This document shows positions 1 to 8,911 of a stretch of DNA of 55,312 nt, piece by piece (position 1 is the stretch's first letter; each line of letters begins with the position of its first letter). Origin of the DNA: CAZJLP01 sp964546955 (GTDB lineage Bacteria; Verrucomicrobiota; Verrucomicrobiia; Opitutales; Opitutaceae); contig CAZJLP010000035.1 in NCBI GenBank assembly GCA_964546955.1, forward strand, positions 1 through 55,312, in the 5' to 3' direction. Under the pieces are notes generated by a model. It saw only the letters and a list, made by a program, of their open reading frames with translations, ran no database searches and was not told the DNA's origin. A program made the translations under genes and the position numbers.

Positions 1-230
1 AGGGCGTGGGTTTTCGTTATGCCGCCTCCCAGGTCGCGAAGGAGTTCGAGGTCACAGGCTTTGTGACAAACCTGCCAGACGGCCGCGTCCACATGCAGGC
101 GGAAGGCAGGCGGGAGGAAGTCGATTTGTTTGTGCGAGCGGTGGAAGACCGCATGCATGGGTATATTCGCAAAATGGAACGAAAAAGCGCCGAAGGACTG
201 CCGCAATTCAAAGGCTTCTCCATACGGTAA
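1..230 (+). CDS. acyP: Acylphosphatase, 5' end outside window
   Basis: Hydrolyses acyl phosphates such as carbamoyl phosphate or 1,3-bisphosphoglycerate; a small cytosolic enzyme of about 90 residues. The open frame enters from the left edge. The first complete codons read GVGFR, the end of the family signature GRVQGVGFR that holds the catalytic arginine and the phosphate-binding loop. The second signature is seen as GFVTNLPDGRVHMQAEG, with the catalytic asparagine in TNL. About 75 residues are visible, so roughly 15-20 N-terminal residues lie upstream of the window. The stop is TAA at 228-230. The gene is followed by an AT-rich gap before cysC. Identification is secure; the start is not visible. 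Confidence 0.9.
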   Translation, partial: GVGFRYAASQVAKEFEVTGFVTNLPDGRVHMQAEGRREEVDLFVRAVEDRMHGYIRKMERKSAEGLPQFKGFSIR

Positions 231-245
231 AGAAAATGCGAGCAG

Positions 246-274
246 TTACTCGTTAATCAGTAAAGTGATATACA
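246..274 (+). promoter_or_regulatory. Possible promoter of cysC-cysD
   Basis: The 103-bp gap between the acylphosphatase gene and cysC is clearly more AT-rich than its surroundings. TATACA at 269-274 resembles a -10 element, with the weak TTACTC 17 bp upstream at 246-251 as -35. This would place a start site about 50 bp before the cysC ATG. The match is weak and is offered only because the spacing and base composition fit. Confidence 0.25.
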
Positions 275-333
275 TTAAACTTGCGTGGCCGACTTAACTT
301 CTAAAGGTTCATGGACTCACTCAAGATAAACCA

Positions 334-942
334 ATGTCCACGAATCTGCACCCCATCTTCTCGCGCGTCATCAAGCGCACGGAGAAGGAGGCCCGTTTTA
401 AGCAACGGGCGCGGGTAATCTGGCTCTACGGTCTGTCGGGTTCGGGCAAAAGCACGCTGGCTATTGCGCTGGAGAGCCGTCTTCAGGGGGAGGGTAGGGC
501 AACCCACTTATTGGACGGAGACAATATTCGGACGGGATTGAATCAAAACCTCGGGTTCAGCGACGCGGACCGGGCCGAGAACATTCGCCGCGTCGCGGAG
601 GTAGCCAAGCTCTTTGTCCAGGCCGGGATCGTTACTCTCTGTTCCTTCATCACTCCGTTGCGCGCTCAGCGCAGCCTCGCGCGCGGTATTGTCGGCGCTG
701 AGGACTTTATCGAGGTGTTCGTCGACGCTCCCTACGAAGTCTGCGCTCAACGGGATCCCAAAGGACTGTACGCCAAAGCCAAGGCCGGGGGCGTCGCGCA
801 GTTCACGGGAAAAGATTCGGCCTTTGAGCCGCCGGAGCCGGGTGGAAACGACATTTTCACCCTCAAGACGGAAGGCGAGTCGCCGGAAGCCTCCCTGGAG
901 CGTCTCCACGCCTACATCGCCCCCCGTGTTCATTTTCCATGA
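334..942 (+). CDS. cysC: Adenylylsulfate (APS) kinase
   Basis: Phosphorylates adenosine 5'-phosphosulfate to PAPS, the second step of sulfate activation. The P-loop is GLSGSGKS near residues 34-41, followed by LLDGDNIRTGLNQNLGF, the APS-binding region. Next come RAENIRRVAEVAKLF and the kinase-typical DPKGLYAKAKAG segment. At 202 residues it is the usual length of a stand-alone CysC. The stop TGA overlaps the ATG of cysD (ATGA at 939-942), so the two are translationally coupled. Because CysC is separate, the downstream CysN is the short GTPase form rather than a CysNC fusion. No cysH or cysI is in the window, so PAPS could serve either reduction or sulfation. Confidence 0.95.
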   Translation: MSTNLHPIFSRVIKRTEKEARFKQRARVIWLYGLSGSGKSTLAIALESRLQGEGRATHLLDGDNIRTGLNQNLGFSDADRAENIRRVAEVAKLFVQAGIVTLCSFITPLRAQRSLARGIVGAEDFIEVFVDAPYEVCAQRDPKGLYAKAKAGGVAQFTGKDSAFEPPEPGGNDIFTLKTEGESPEASLERLHAYIAPRVHFP

Positions 943-1844
943 GTTCGTACAATCTCACCCACCTCGCGCAACTGGAGCACGAGGCGATATTCATCATGAG
1001 AGAGGTCGCGGCCCAATTCGAGCGACCCGCGCTGCTTTTTTCCGGCGGCAAGGACTCTATAGTCATGGTGCGACTCGCTCAGAAGGCATTCGCTCCCGCC
1101 AAATTCCCATTTCCCCTCGTCCACATCGACACGGGCCATAATTTCCCCGAGACGATCGCATTTCGCGACGAGCTCGCGCGCAAAACCGGCGGTCGTCTCG
1201 TGGTGCGTTATGTGGAAGACTCGATCAAACGCGGGCGCGCGTCCGAAGAAAAGGGCCCGAATCCGTCCCGCAACGCCCTGCAGACGGTCACGTTGCTCGA
1301 TACGATCGAGGAGCAGAAATACGATGCCTGCCTGGGCGGCGCGCGCCGAGACGAAGAAAAAGCTCGTGCGAAGGAACGTTTCTTCTCTCACCGCGATGAG
1401 TTCGGCCAATGGGATCCGAAGAACCAAAGGCCGGAGCTCTGGAATCTCTTCAACGGACGGAAGCATGTCGGCGAACATTTTCGGGTGTTTCCGCTCAGCA
1501 ACTGGACCGAAATGGACGTGTGGCAGTACATCGCCCGCGAAAAACTGGCGATTCCTTCCATTTACTTCACCCATCAAAGGGAGATCGTAAATCGGGCGGG
1601 TGTGCTTCTCGCGAACACTCCGTTCATCACCCTGCTGCCGGGTGAGAAGTTCGAAAAAAAGCAGGTCCGATTCCGCACGGTGGGCGATGCCACCTGCACC
1701 GGGGCGGTGGAGTCCACGGCGTCCACGCTGGCTGAAATCATCCAGGAGGTCGCGTCCGCCCGCGTGACCGAACGCGGCGCGCGCGCCGACGACAAGCGTT
1801 CCGAAACCGCCATGGAGGACCGCAAGAAAGCCGGGTACTTCTGA
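939..1844 (+). CDS. cysD: Sulfate adenylyltransferase subunit 2
   Basis: Catalytic subunit of ATP sulfurylase, forming APS from ATP and sulfate while CysN hydrolyses GTP. The PP-loop motif FSGGKDS lies near residues 32-38 and is followed by VHIDTGHNFPE, both diagnostic of the CysD/PAPS-reductase-like fold. Further family segments are GARRDEEKARAKER and WTEMDVWQYIARE, and the C-terminus ends in DRKKAGYF as in other CysD proteins. The length, 301 residues, is normal. It overlaps cysC by 4 bp. About 100 bp separate it from cysN, and that gap holds an inverted-repeat element. Confidence 0.96.
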   Translation: MSSYNLTHLAQLEHEAIFIMREVAAQFERPALLFSGGKDSIVMVRLAQKAFAPAKFPFPLVHIDTGHNFPETIAFRDELARKTGGRLVVRYVEDSIKRGRASEEKGPNPSRNALQTVTLLDTIEEQKYDACLGGARRDEEKARAKERFFSHRDEFGQWDPKNQRPELWNLFNGRKHVGEHFRVFPLSNWTEMDVWQYIAREKLAIPSIYFTHQREIVNRAGVLLANTPFITLLPGEKFEKKQVRFRTVGDATCTGAVESTASTLAEIIQEVASARVTERGARADDKRSETAMEDRKKAGYF

Positions 1845-1848
1845 TCTA

Positions 1849-1935
1849 GTTGAGAGTTGAGGGGGAGAGTTGAGAGCCGAAATGGCCTTCGCTCGACCCT
1901 CGTCTTCTCTCAACTCTCACCGCTCAACTCTCAAC
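1849..1935. repeat. Inverted repeat built from AGTTGAG-like tandem units
   Basis: Between cysD and cysN. The left arm (1849-1879) begins GTTGAGAGTTGAG and is itself a tandem of a short unit. The right arm (1904-1935) ends CTCAACTCTCAAC and is its near-exact reverse complement, with roughly one indel and a few mismatches over about 31 bp. The spacer is about 24 bp, so the cysDN transcript would carry a long hairpin 10 nt before the cysN ATG. It is similar in design, but not in sequence, to the elements at 16049-16185 and 36675-36808. Confidence 0.85.
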
Positions 1936-1944
1936 ATTCCCACC

Positions 1945-3210
1945 ATGTCCGACACTCACTATCTTTCGATGGATCTCCTGCGTTTCACGACGGCGGGAAG
2001 CGTCGACGACGGAAAATCCACCCTGATTGGGCGGCTGCTCTATGATTCGAAGGCGATTTTTGAAGATCAGCTGGAGGCGATCGAGCGCGCGACCGAACAG
2101 CGGGGCGAGGATCATCTCAACCTTTCCCTCCTCACCGACGGCCTCCGCGCGGAGCGGGAACAGGGCATTACGATCGACGTCGCGTATCGCTATTTCGCTA
2201 CGCCGAAACGCAAGTTCATCATCGCCGACACTCCCGGTCACATCCAATACACCCGCAACATGGTGACGGGCGCCTCCACCGCCAATCTCGCCATCATCCT
2301 GATCGACGCACGCAAAGGCGTGATCGAACAGACCTGCCGGCACTCCTTCATCGCGTCGCTGCTCCGCATTCCGCACTTGGTCGTTTGCATCAACAAGATG
2401 GACCTGGTGGATTACAAACAGGAGGTCTTCGACGAAATCGTGGCGAAGTACTCCGAATTTGCCTCCCGTCTCGAGGTCTCCGACATCAAATTCATTCCGA
2501 TCAGCGCGCTGCATGGCGACAACGTCGTCGACAAGTCGACCAAGATGCCGTGGTACCAGGGCGCTTCGCTGCTGTATACTCTCGAAACGGTATACATCGG
2601 CAGCGACGCCAACCACGTGGACCCCCGTTTTCCCGTCCAGACCGTGATTCGCCCCAACTCAGACGAGCACCACGACTTCCGAGGTTTCGCCGGGCGGGTT
2701 GCCGGCGGGGTTTTTAAGGTCGGCGACGAGGTTCTCGCCCTGCCGTCCGGATTCACGTCGAAGATCAAATCCCTGCACGGCCCGGATGGCGATTTGACGG
2801 AAGCCTTTTCCCCCTTGTCGGGTGTCATGACGCTGGAAGACGAGATCGATATCTCGCGAGGCGACATGATCGTGAAGCCGAACAACCAGCCTCAGGCCAG
2901 CCAGGACGTGGAAGCGATGATCTGCTGGTTCTCGGATAAAAAAATTCAGCCCAATGGGAAATACGTCCTGCGTCATACCACCAAGGAAGTGAAGTGCGTG
3001 GTCAAGGCGGTGCGCTACAAGGTCAACATCAACACGCTGCACAAAGTCGAAGGCGACCTCGAGATCGGCATGAACGACATCGGCCGCGTCCAGCTCAGAA
3101 CCACCAGCCCGCTATTTTTCGATCCCTACAAGCGCAATCGCAACACCGGCAGCTTGCTCCTTGTCGACGAATTCACCAACGCGACGGTCGGCGCCGGTAT
3201 GATTCTGTAA
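1945..3210 (+). CDS. cysN: Sulfate adenylyltransferase subunit 1 (GTPase)
   Basis: GTP-hydrolysing regulatory subunit of ATP sulfurylase, an EF-Tu-like GTPase that couples GTP hydrolysis to APS synthesis with CysD. G1 is GSVDDGKST near residues 16-24, G3 is DTPGH, and G4 is NKMDLVD, followed by the beta-barrel domains. The protein is 421 residues, as for stand-alone CysN, and no APS kinase domain is fused. I chose the ATG at 1945 (MSDTHYLSMDLLRF) because the frame upstream of it is only the translated repeat element at 1849-1935. The stop is TAA at 3208-3210. Confidence 0.95.
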   Translation: MSDTHYLSMDLLRFTTAGSVDDGKSTLIGRLLYDSKAIFEDQLEAIERATEQRGEDHLNLSLLTDGLRAEREQGITIDVAYRYFATPKRKFIIADTPGHIQYTRNMVTGASTANLAIILIDARKGVIEQTCRHSFIASLLRIPHLVVCINKMDLVDYKQEVFDEIVAKYSEFASRLEVSDIKFIPISALHGDNVVDKSTKMPWYQGASLLYTLETVYIGSDANHVDPRFPVQTVIRPNSDEHHDFRGFAGRVAGGVFKVGDEVLALPSGFTSKIKSLHGPDGDLTEAFSPLSGVMTLEDEIDISRGDMIVKPNNQPQASQDVEAMICWFSDKKIQPNGKYVLRHTTKEVKCVVKAVRYKVNINTLHKVEGDLEIGMNDIGRVQLRTTSPLFFDPYKRNRNTGSLLLVDEFTNATVGAGMIL

Positions 3211-3372
3211 GCGCGGGCGAGCTGTCTTCGAGGCAGAGATCGGATCGGCATGCGTCATCAGTCCGGCGACGAGGGTGGGTCCGGCCGTCCTCGCATGCAG
3301 GTCGGGGATCCGGGCTTGATCCCTCGTGCTTTGGCGTGGATTTGCGCCGCGCACCCGCTTAACTCCGACGTT

Positions 3373-4272
3373 GTGACCGAGTTCGTTCAGCCGTCGTCAT
3401 TTCGTATTTGGGTTCTCGCTACGCGGCCGAGGACGTTGCCGGCGGCGGTGGCGCCGGTCCTCGTGGGCTCGGCGCTGGCTTGGCACGACGGCAGTTTCCA
3501 CGGCGTGGCGGCGATCATTTGCCTGGCGTTCGCGCTGCTGATTCAGATCGGCACGAATTTCGCCAACGACTACTTCGATTACGTGAAAGGGGCGGACACG
3601 GCCGACCGGGTTGGGCCGAAGCGGGCCGTTGCCTCCGGCTGGGTTTCGCCCACGACGATGCGGCGGGCGACGGGCCTCGTGTTTGTCGCGGCTTTTCTCG
3701 TCGGCCTCTCGCTTTTGCCGTTTGGCGGGTGGAAACTGCTCGTAATCGGCGTGGCGAGCATCGCGAGCGGGGTCGCTTATACCGGCGGCCCATACCCTCT
3801 CGGGTACAACGGCCTGGGCGATCTTTTCGTTTTCATCTTCTTCGGGCTGGTCGCCGTGTGCGCGACCTACTTCGTCCAGGCGGGGACCGTCACCGGAGAT
3901 GCGGTCCTGACTGCGGCGGGAGTGGGAGCTCTGGCTGCGAATATCCTGGTCGTGAACAACTATCGCGACCTCGAAACCGATGCGAAAGCGGGCAAACGAA
4001 CGCTCGTCGTTCGTTTCGGACGCGCGGCGGCTCGCGCTCAATTCGCGCTTTCGCTTCTCGTCGCCGCGGCGATCCCTCTTGCGTTGTGGGCGCGGGGCAA
4101 ACCGGCTCTGGTGTTGCTGCCGCTGCTCCTGACCCCGCTCGGATTGCGTCATTGCCGTCGCCTAGCCAAAAGCGACCAACCGGCCGCCCTGGTTCAGCTG
4201 CTTGGGGATTCCGGAAAGTTTCTGGCGCTCTATTCGCTGCTCTTAAGCGCCGGTCTGTTTTTTGGGCGGTGA
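3373..4272 (+). CDS. menA: 1,4-dihydroxy-2-naphthoate polyprenyltransferase
   Basis: Integral membrane UbiA-family prenyltransferase that attaches the isoprenoid tail to dihydroxynaphthoate in menaquinone synthesis. It has RPRTLPAA near the N-terminus, the first Asp-rich motif NDYFDYVKGAD followed by GPKRAV, and the second motif NNYRDLETDAKAGKRTL. These bind the Mg-pyrophosphate of the donor. About eight or nine hydrophobic segments follow. The GTG at 3373 (MTEFVQPSSF) gives 299 residues, the usual size; the open frame upstream to 3250 has no family similarity. No other men genes are nearby. The protein could in principle be another UbiA member, but the motif spacing is MenA-like. Confidence 0.88.
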   Translation: MTEFVQPSSFRIWVLATRPRTLPAAVAPVLVGSALAWHDGSFHGVAAIICLAFALLIQIGTNFANDYFDYVKGADTADRVGPKRAVASGWVSPTTMRRATGLVFVAAFLVGLSLLPFGGWKLLVIGVASIASGVAYTGGPYPLGYNGLGDLFVFIFFGLVAVCATYFVQAGTVTGDAVLTAAGVGALAANILVVNNYRDLETDAKAGKRTLVVRFGRAAARAQFALSLLVAAAIPLALWARGKPALVLLPLLLTPLGLRHCRRLAKSDQPAALVQLLGDSGKFLALYSLLLSAGLFFGR

Positions 4273-4420
4273 TCGGAGGGTGGCGCGGGCCCCGAACCGG
4301 CTCAAGGCCAGCGATTTTGCGCCGATATTGATCTCGTCGATCGGTCCGATCGACCGCGATTGCGCGTCTGCAGTCCTCGCGACCGCGCGCGGATCGTGAG
4401 CGCGCGTAGCTCCCCACACC

Positions 4421-6217
4421 ATGGCCGTAATCCTCGCAGTCGAAGACGACAAGCTGTCCCAAAAAGTACTCACCAAGGTGCTGACGGGGGCGGGGCACGA
4501 AGCGGTCATGACCGATACCGTGGCCGCAGCCTGGGATCAATTGCGGCGCTATGTCTTGGTCGATTTGGTGATTCTCGACAATCAACTCGGGCGCGAGTGG
4601 GGCTGGGAATTTCTGAAGAGCGTCCGGCAGGATCCGGTGTATTCACCTCTTCCCGTGGTGGTCTACACGGCGCACACCGAACGGAATTCGCTGATGAAGT
4701 ATGTGGAGCACGGGGTGCAGAGCGTGCTGGTGAAACCGTACAAGGGCGACGTTCTCTTGAAAGAGGTCAACAAGGCGGTGAATGCCTCCTGGACCACGCG
4801 GTTAATGGAAGACCCGGCCGTGGCGTGCGAGCGATTAAAAATCACCGAAGCCGATTATTATGCCTCGCTGAATGCGGCCGCGCCGTTGCTCGAAGCGAAT
4901 GTTCAGGAACTGCGCGCGGCGTTGGCAACGCGCGGGGCATCTTCGAAGATCAACGAATGCCTCACTCAGCTGCGCAATCAAAGCGCGCTCCTGGGGATGC
5001 CGGCGCTGGAGACGGTGATAAAAAAGGTCTACAAGTCGGTCACCGCGGACGCGGACTTCAAGGCGGCGCTTCATCACCTTCAGGGTATCGACGTCCTGCT
5101 GAGATTGCTGCGCCAGCGGACCCTGACCCATCTGGGGATGGGCGATGCCGTGCGCAGGCTTGCTCCGAACGCGCCGCACCTGGCCGAAGCGGAGCCACAA
5201 CCCGTCTATTCTCCGCCGTCGGACTTGGCGTCGCTGTTTTGTCGAAAGACGGCCGGACGCCCCATCTGGACTTTCGGGGACCATTTTCGCCGCCTTCATG
5301 GAGGTCGCTTGTTTCCCGGCGGGGAGATCGATGAGTTGATCGCTCGCAAACGCGAAGAGGCGCCGTTCAACGCATTTCTCGAGACGGCCAAACTCGTGGC
5401 GGAAGAGCCGCGCATGACGAATGAAGACGCGGCGCAGGTGATTCTTGGAATGGGAAACTTTAGCTCGGTTTACCTGAAGATCGCGTCCCAGCTGGGTTTC
5501 AACCCCGAAACCTCCTCCCTGGAGGACGAGATCAGGCGGGCGATTCCGATCCAGGGCCTGTCGAAGGGGATCGCCATCGCCGCGGCGGCCCAATTGGCGG
5601 TGGCGGGGCGCATCAAATCTCCACTCGAACTGCATCCGTTGCTCGAGCACACGGTGGCGACGTCCCTTCTTTCATTCGAACTGGGTCGCATGTTTCGCTT
5701 GGATAACGCCCATTTGCTCTCGATCGGCGGGCTGGCCCAGGACCTGGGTCGTTGGTTTTTTTCCGCCAGTGAGCCCGGTCTCTATGCCGTAGCGCTCGGC
5801 ATGGCTCAAAGCGGTGAAATGTCGTTGCTGAGGGCGGAGGAAGAAATTTTCGGCATCGATCATGCCGAGGCGGGACGCCGGCTCTTCGAGCTGGCCGGCG
5901 CCCCTAAGCCTCTGCAGGATATTGCCGCTTTTCATCATCGCCCCGACATCGTCAAGAATGCCGCCAGTGCCCCGCTGGTTGCCACCGTCTTCGTCGCGGA
6001 CGTGATCGCGCGCACCGTCACGATCGAAGCGGGCATGAACATGAAAGAGCTGCGCGCGCGTTTGCTCCCGTCGTCGCACCCGGTCTGGCGCACGCTGACC
6101 GACCACGGCGCGACGCTTCCGTTCGAAGTCCCGGAGCTGATCGACACGGTCGGGCCGATCGCCGAGACGACGGCGTGGATCACGTCGGTTCTCATCGCTG
6201 CCGCGCGGCAGCCGTAG
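4421..6217 (+). CDS. Response regulator with HDOD-like output domain
   Basis: 598 residues. Residues 1-120 form a receiver domain: acidic pair ED at 8-9, phospho-acceptor D53 in VILDNQ, and K105 in VKPY. The middle section, about 130-250, is helical and may be a phosphotransfer-like or linker region. From about residue 300 the protein resembles HDOD/HD-GYP-related helical domains (LLEHTVATSLLSFELGRMF, GLAQDLGRWF, AFHHRPD). HDOD domains lack the metal-binding HD pair and usually act as protein-interaction or signalling modules. It converges with the HDOD-GAF gene at 6283-8028, only 65 bp away. The physiological input and output are unknown. Confidence 0.75.
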   Translation: MAVILAVEDDKLSQKVLTKVLTGAGHEAVMTDTVAAAWDQLRRYVLVDLVILDNQLGREWGWEFLKSVRQDPVYSPLPVVVYTAHTERNSLMKYVEHGVQSVLVKPYKGDVLLKEVNKAVNASWTTRLMEDPAVACERLKITEADYYASLNAAAPLLEANVQELRAALATRGASSKINECLTQLRNQSALLGMPALETVIKKVYKSVTADADFKAALHHLQGIDVLLRLLRQRTLTHLGMGDAVRRLAPNAPHLAEAEPQPVYSPPSDLASLFCRKTAGRPIWTFGDHFRRLHGGRLFPGGEIDELIARKREEAPFNAFLETAKLVAEEPRMTNEDAAQVILGMGNFSSVYLKIASQLGFNPETSSLEDEIRRAIPIQGLSKGIAIAAAAQLAVAGRIKSPLELHPLLEHTVATSLLSFELGRMFRLDNAHLLSIGGLAQDLGRWFFSASEPGLYAVALGMAQSGEMSLLRAEEEIFGIDHAEAGRRLFELAGAPKPLQDIAAFHHRPDIVKNAASAPLVATVFVADVIARTVTIEAGMNMKELRARLLPSSHPVWRTLTDHGATLPFEVPELIDTVGPIAETTAWITSVLIAAARQP

Positions 6218-6282
6218 GCTTTTAAGGACTCCGTGGCAAAGTCCTAGCGAACCTGCAGGGCAGCGTCTCTTGTCGCCGCTGC

Positions 6283-8028
6283 CTAACTGCCGGAGAGTTT
6301 CCTCGCCGTGCCCATAAGTTTGAGCATCGAGCGGACTTGCCGAATTTGGGCCACGCTGAAACCGACGGTCTTCTTGTCCGGCCAGGCTGCAAGAAGCACG
6401 GCGAAAGGGCGTCGATTTTCAATGATCGGCAGCAAGACGAATGAGGCCACCTTGCCGGTCTTTATCCACGGTGGAAGATGCGCCGCGATCTTGGTGTCGG
6501 AGGCGTCATAAATCAGCACGTCTTCCATCCTCTGCAGGCAGATGCCGAACACGTTTCGGTCCGTTTCTCGGAAAAGTCCCTGACCTCGGACGCTGTCGTA
6601 AAGGGCGCCTTTGCCATAGAGGGCAGAGTAGGGCCCTTTTGAATGTTCGCGGAGGAAAACAATGCCGTCGCTGGCGCAAAAGCCCCGCAGCGCCGCTTGC
6701 AAGGCCACAAGATAAATGCGCCGCATGTCGATGGGCTCTTCGTCCAACAAGCCAGCCAATTGGTCGATGCCGTGCTCAAAAGCCGATTGAAAGGATGCCT
6801 CCGCCGTCAGCGGTTCGGCCGGCGGCTGTGTTTGGTCCACGGCTGAAAATGAGGCGGTGGGAAGCGGCGCCACGGGTTCCTCCGGCAACGGTGGAGCGGA
6901 TCGGACGGTTATGGCGGGGGGAGCGCCGCTGACCGGCGGACGAGTTCCGTCTTTGCCGGCGCCGGGCGCGGCCGGGCGCGACGTTTCTGCCGCTGGCGGC
7001 ACGGGTCGGGAGGGGATCGCGAGAGGAGGCGCAGCAGCGGCGGCGGCGAGTTTGGCCACCGCCCGTGCTTCGGCCACGGCCGGCTCCTCGCGGGTTACTC
7101 GCGCGTGGATCCTCGGACCGAGCGTTCCGGAGATTCCACTGAGTCCAAAGGTCGTCGCGAAAACATTCAGTTGCTGTCCGGCGTCCCGCAGTACGCCCAT
7201 GAGACCGTCCATATCGAGACCGAAGGCGCGACCGCTGCGCGCCGCGAGCGATTGGGCGCGGTGTTCAAATTCGTTCGTGTCCACGTCGGGACGAAGGGCG
7301 AGTTCGCAGACTCGCACCGAGAGGTCCGCCAGAACGAGCAGTTGCACGTCGGGACTTTGGGTGGCGAGCTTGACTGCGTCCGGTGGAAGCGCACGGAGCG
7401 ACTTCAAAATTGCGCCGGGGAGATGGGCGCTCGCCAGGAGGTGGTGGCCCAGTTCCAGTGGCGTAAGGCCGAAAACACGGTTGAAAGCCTCGTCTTCGCC
7501 CATGCCTTCCAGGGCCATGATTCGGGCGCGACGGTATTCGTCGATCATGAAGGTGGTCATCAACAGGCGGCCATAGCTGCGCAAGGAGGCGCAAATAAAC
7601 GCGTGCTCGGGAGAGAGTGAGCCGTGGCGAGTCATGACCGTTTCCGCCATCAAGCCGCTGCACAGCGCGAGGGCGGCGATCTCGCGCTTTTCCGAAGGAT
7701 TCAAAGTCCGCTCGGCATTCTCGACCAGCAGCAATGAAACGGCGAGCTGACGGATCTTGTTGAAACCAATGACGTGGATTGCCTGCGTAATCGTGGAGAC
7801 ATCCACTCCGCTCGGATTGTAGCCAATCGTGTTTGCGGCGGCGATCACCTTGGCCGTGACGACGATATCCTTGCCGATCAGTTCGGCCAAGTCCTGCACC
7901 GAAGTCTCGAGCGCATTGTTCGACAGCTGTTGGATCAGCTCGACGATCTCCGACAGCCCCGCGGCTTCGCCGCTCTCCAGACCGGCGGCGACACGTTTGA
8001 TGGTTTGCTCGGCGAGGGTGGGGACCAC
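6283..8028 (-). CDS. HDOD domain protein with C-terminal GAF-like domain
   Basis: 581 residues from a GTG start. Residues 1-270 are a clear HDOD domain: SNNALETSVQDLAELIGKD, then AANTIGYNPSGVDVSTITQA and the HVIGFNKIRQLAVSL helix. A Pro/Ala-rich linker spans about 310-410. The C-terminal 170 residues look like a GAF-type sensor (GFCASDGIVFLREH, FVLLPIIENRRPFAVLLAAW). HDOD proteins are signalling adaptors and GAF domains bind small ligands. The gene lies at the distal end of the leftward lptD-trxA series, 214 bp after trxA, and converges on a receiver-HDOD gene. Domain calls are from visible motifs; the function is unassigned. Confidence 0.82.
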   Translation of the reverse strand: MVPTLAEQTIKRVAAGLESGEAAGLSEIVELIQQLSNNALETSVQDLAELIGKDIVVTAKVIAAANTIGYNPSGVDVSTITQAIHVIGFNKIRQLAVSLLLVENAERTLNPSEKREIAALALCSGLMAETVMTRHGSLSPEHAFICASLRSYGRLLMTTFMIDEYRRARIMALEGMGEDEAFNRVFGLTPLELGHHLLASAHLPGAILKSLRALPPDAVKLATQSPDVQLLVLADLSVRVCELALRPDVDTNEFEHRAQSLAARSGRAFGLDMDGLMGVLRDAGQQLNVFATTFGLSGISGTLGPRIHARVTREEPAVAEARAVAKLAAAAAAPPLAIPSRPVPPAAETSRPAAPGAGKDGTRPPVSGAPPAITVRSAPPLPEEPVAPLPTASFSAVDQTQPPAEPLTAEASFQSAFEHGIDQLAGLLDEEPIDMRRIYLVALQAALRGFCASDGIVFLREHSKGPYSALYGKGALYDSVRGQGLFRETDRNVFGICLQRMEDVLIYDASDTKIAAHLPPWIKTGKVASFVLLPIIENRRPFAVLLAAWPDKKTVGFSVAQIRQVRSMLKLMGTARKLSGS

Positions 8029-8242
8029 CCCTGAACTATCGACCGTTCCCGCAAGCGATTAAGCGCTTTGCAGCGATGCGCCATTCGCGCGATCGGAACA
8101 GTTCTTACCCAACCTGCACAATACAAACGCGCTTACGCGATCTCTCCCAGCGTCCGCTGCAGGGCGGCTTGAGGGAGAAAGCAACAGGCGAGCCGCCTTA
8201 CATCAGCGCCGGGCAAACTTAGAACCGGCCGGCCAACCAGGC

Positions 8243-8569
8243 TCAGATCTTGGCCAGGAGTTTGTCTTTGAGCGCCGCTTTCGGCATCATTCCGACAAAT
8301 TGATCCACGAGCTGGCCGCCCTTGAACAAGAGCATGGTGGGGATCGCACGGACCCCGAATTCGGCCGCAACCGTGTCATTATCGTCCACGTTGACCTTGG
8401 CGATCTGCAGTTTGCCGTCCAACTCGCCAGCGAGTTCCTCGAGGATGGGGGCGATCGCCTTGCACGGTCCGCACCAGGGAGCCCAAAAGTCGACCAGAAC
8501 GGGCGTGGGGGCTCCCGCGATCGTGGACTTGAAAGTGTCGTTCGTCAGATTGGCGATTTTGTCGGACAT
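8243..8569 (-). CDS. trxA: Thioredoxin
   Basis: General cytosolic dithiol-disulfide reductase. The active site is WCGPC, with C33 and C36, inside DFWAPWCGPCKAIAP. The cis-proline loop RAIPTMLLFKGG and the C-terminal helix are present. The 108 residues match the usual length. The ATG is at 8567-8569. It follows the 90-residue gene by 69 bp on the same strand, so it may share a transcript with scpA and that gene. Confidence 0.97.
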   Translation of the reverse strand: MSDKIANLTNDTFKSTIAGAPTPVLVDFWAPWCGPCKAIAPILEELAGELDGKLQIAKVNVDDNDTVAAEFGVRAIPTMLLFKGGQLVDQFVGMMPKAALKDKLLAKI

Positions 8570-8638
8570 GATGGTTTTTAGTGGTTCCGATAACGAAAGG
8601 AAGATTGACGGAAACTCAAGTACAGCCGCCTGAACGGC

Positions 8639-8911
8639 TCAGCGGGGGGCAACCTTGTGGATGATTTCGGACAGCTCAGGGTGCGAAACCGTTTCGAGCT
8701 GTTTCCCGCGCTGTTTGAGCTCCTCGAAGGTTTTCACAACGGTCTCTGTCATCCGGTCGTGTGTTTCCGCGGATCCGCCCACCACCACGAATTTTTCTCC
8801 CTGGGTCAGCCGTTTGTGACCGTCCGCATTGTCCAGCCCGACCCCGAGGATGCCGGCGGATTTTTTCTTTGCCTTGGGTTCCGTTGAAGCTCTGGCGGGT
8901 TTTTCTCTCAC
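8639..8911 (-). CDS. Small conserved-looking protein of unknown function
   Basis: 90 residues from a GTG start that overlaps the TGA of scpA (GTGA), so translation is probably coupled to scpA. The N-terminus is basic (about residues 1-17, rich in Lys, Ala and Arg). The remainder is a compact acidic/helical region containing GEKFVVVGGSAETHDRM and a helix FEELKQRGKQLETV. There is no signal peptide or membrane segment. I do not recognise the family. The coding frame is supported by the overlap, by its position between scpA and trxA, and by the absence of a plausible competing frame. A role linked to chromosome segregation is only a positional guess. Confidence 0.7.
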   Translation of the reverse strand: MREKPARASTEPKAKKKSAGILGVGLDNADGHKRLTQGEKFVVVGGSAETHDRMTETVVKTFEELKQRGKQLETVSHPELSEIIHKVAPR

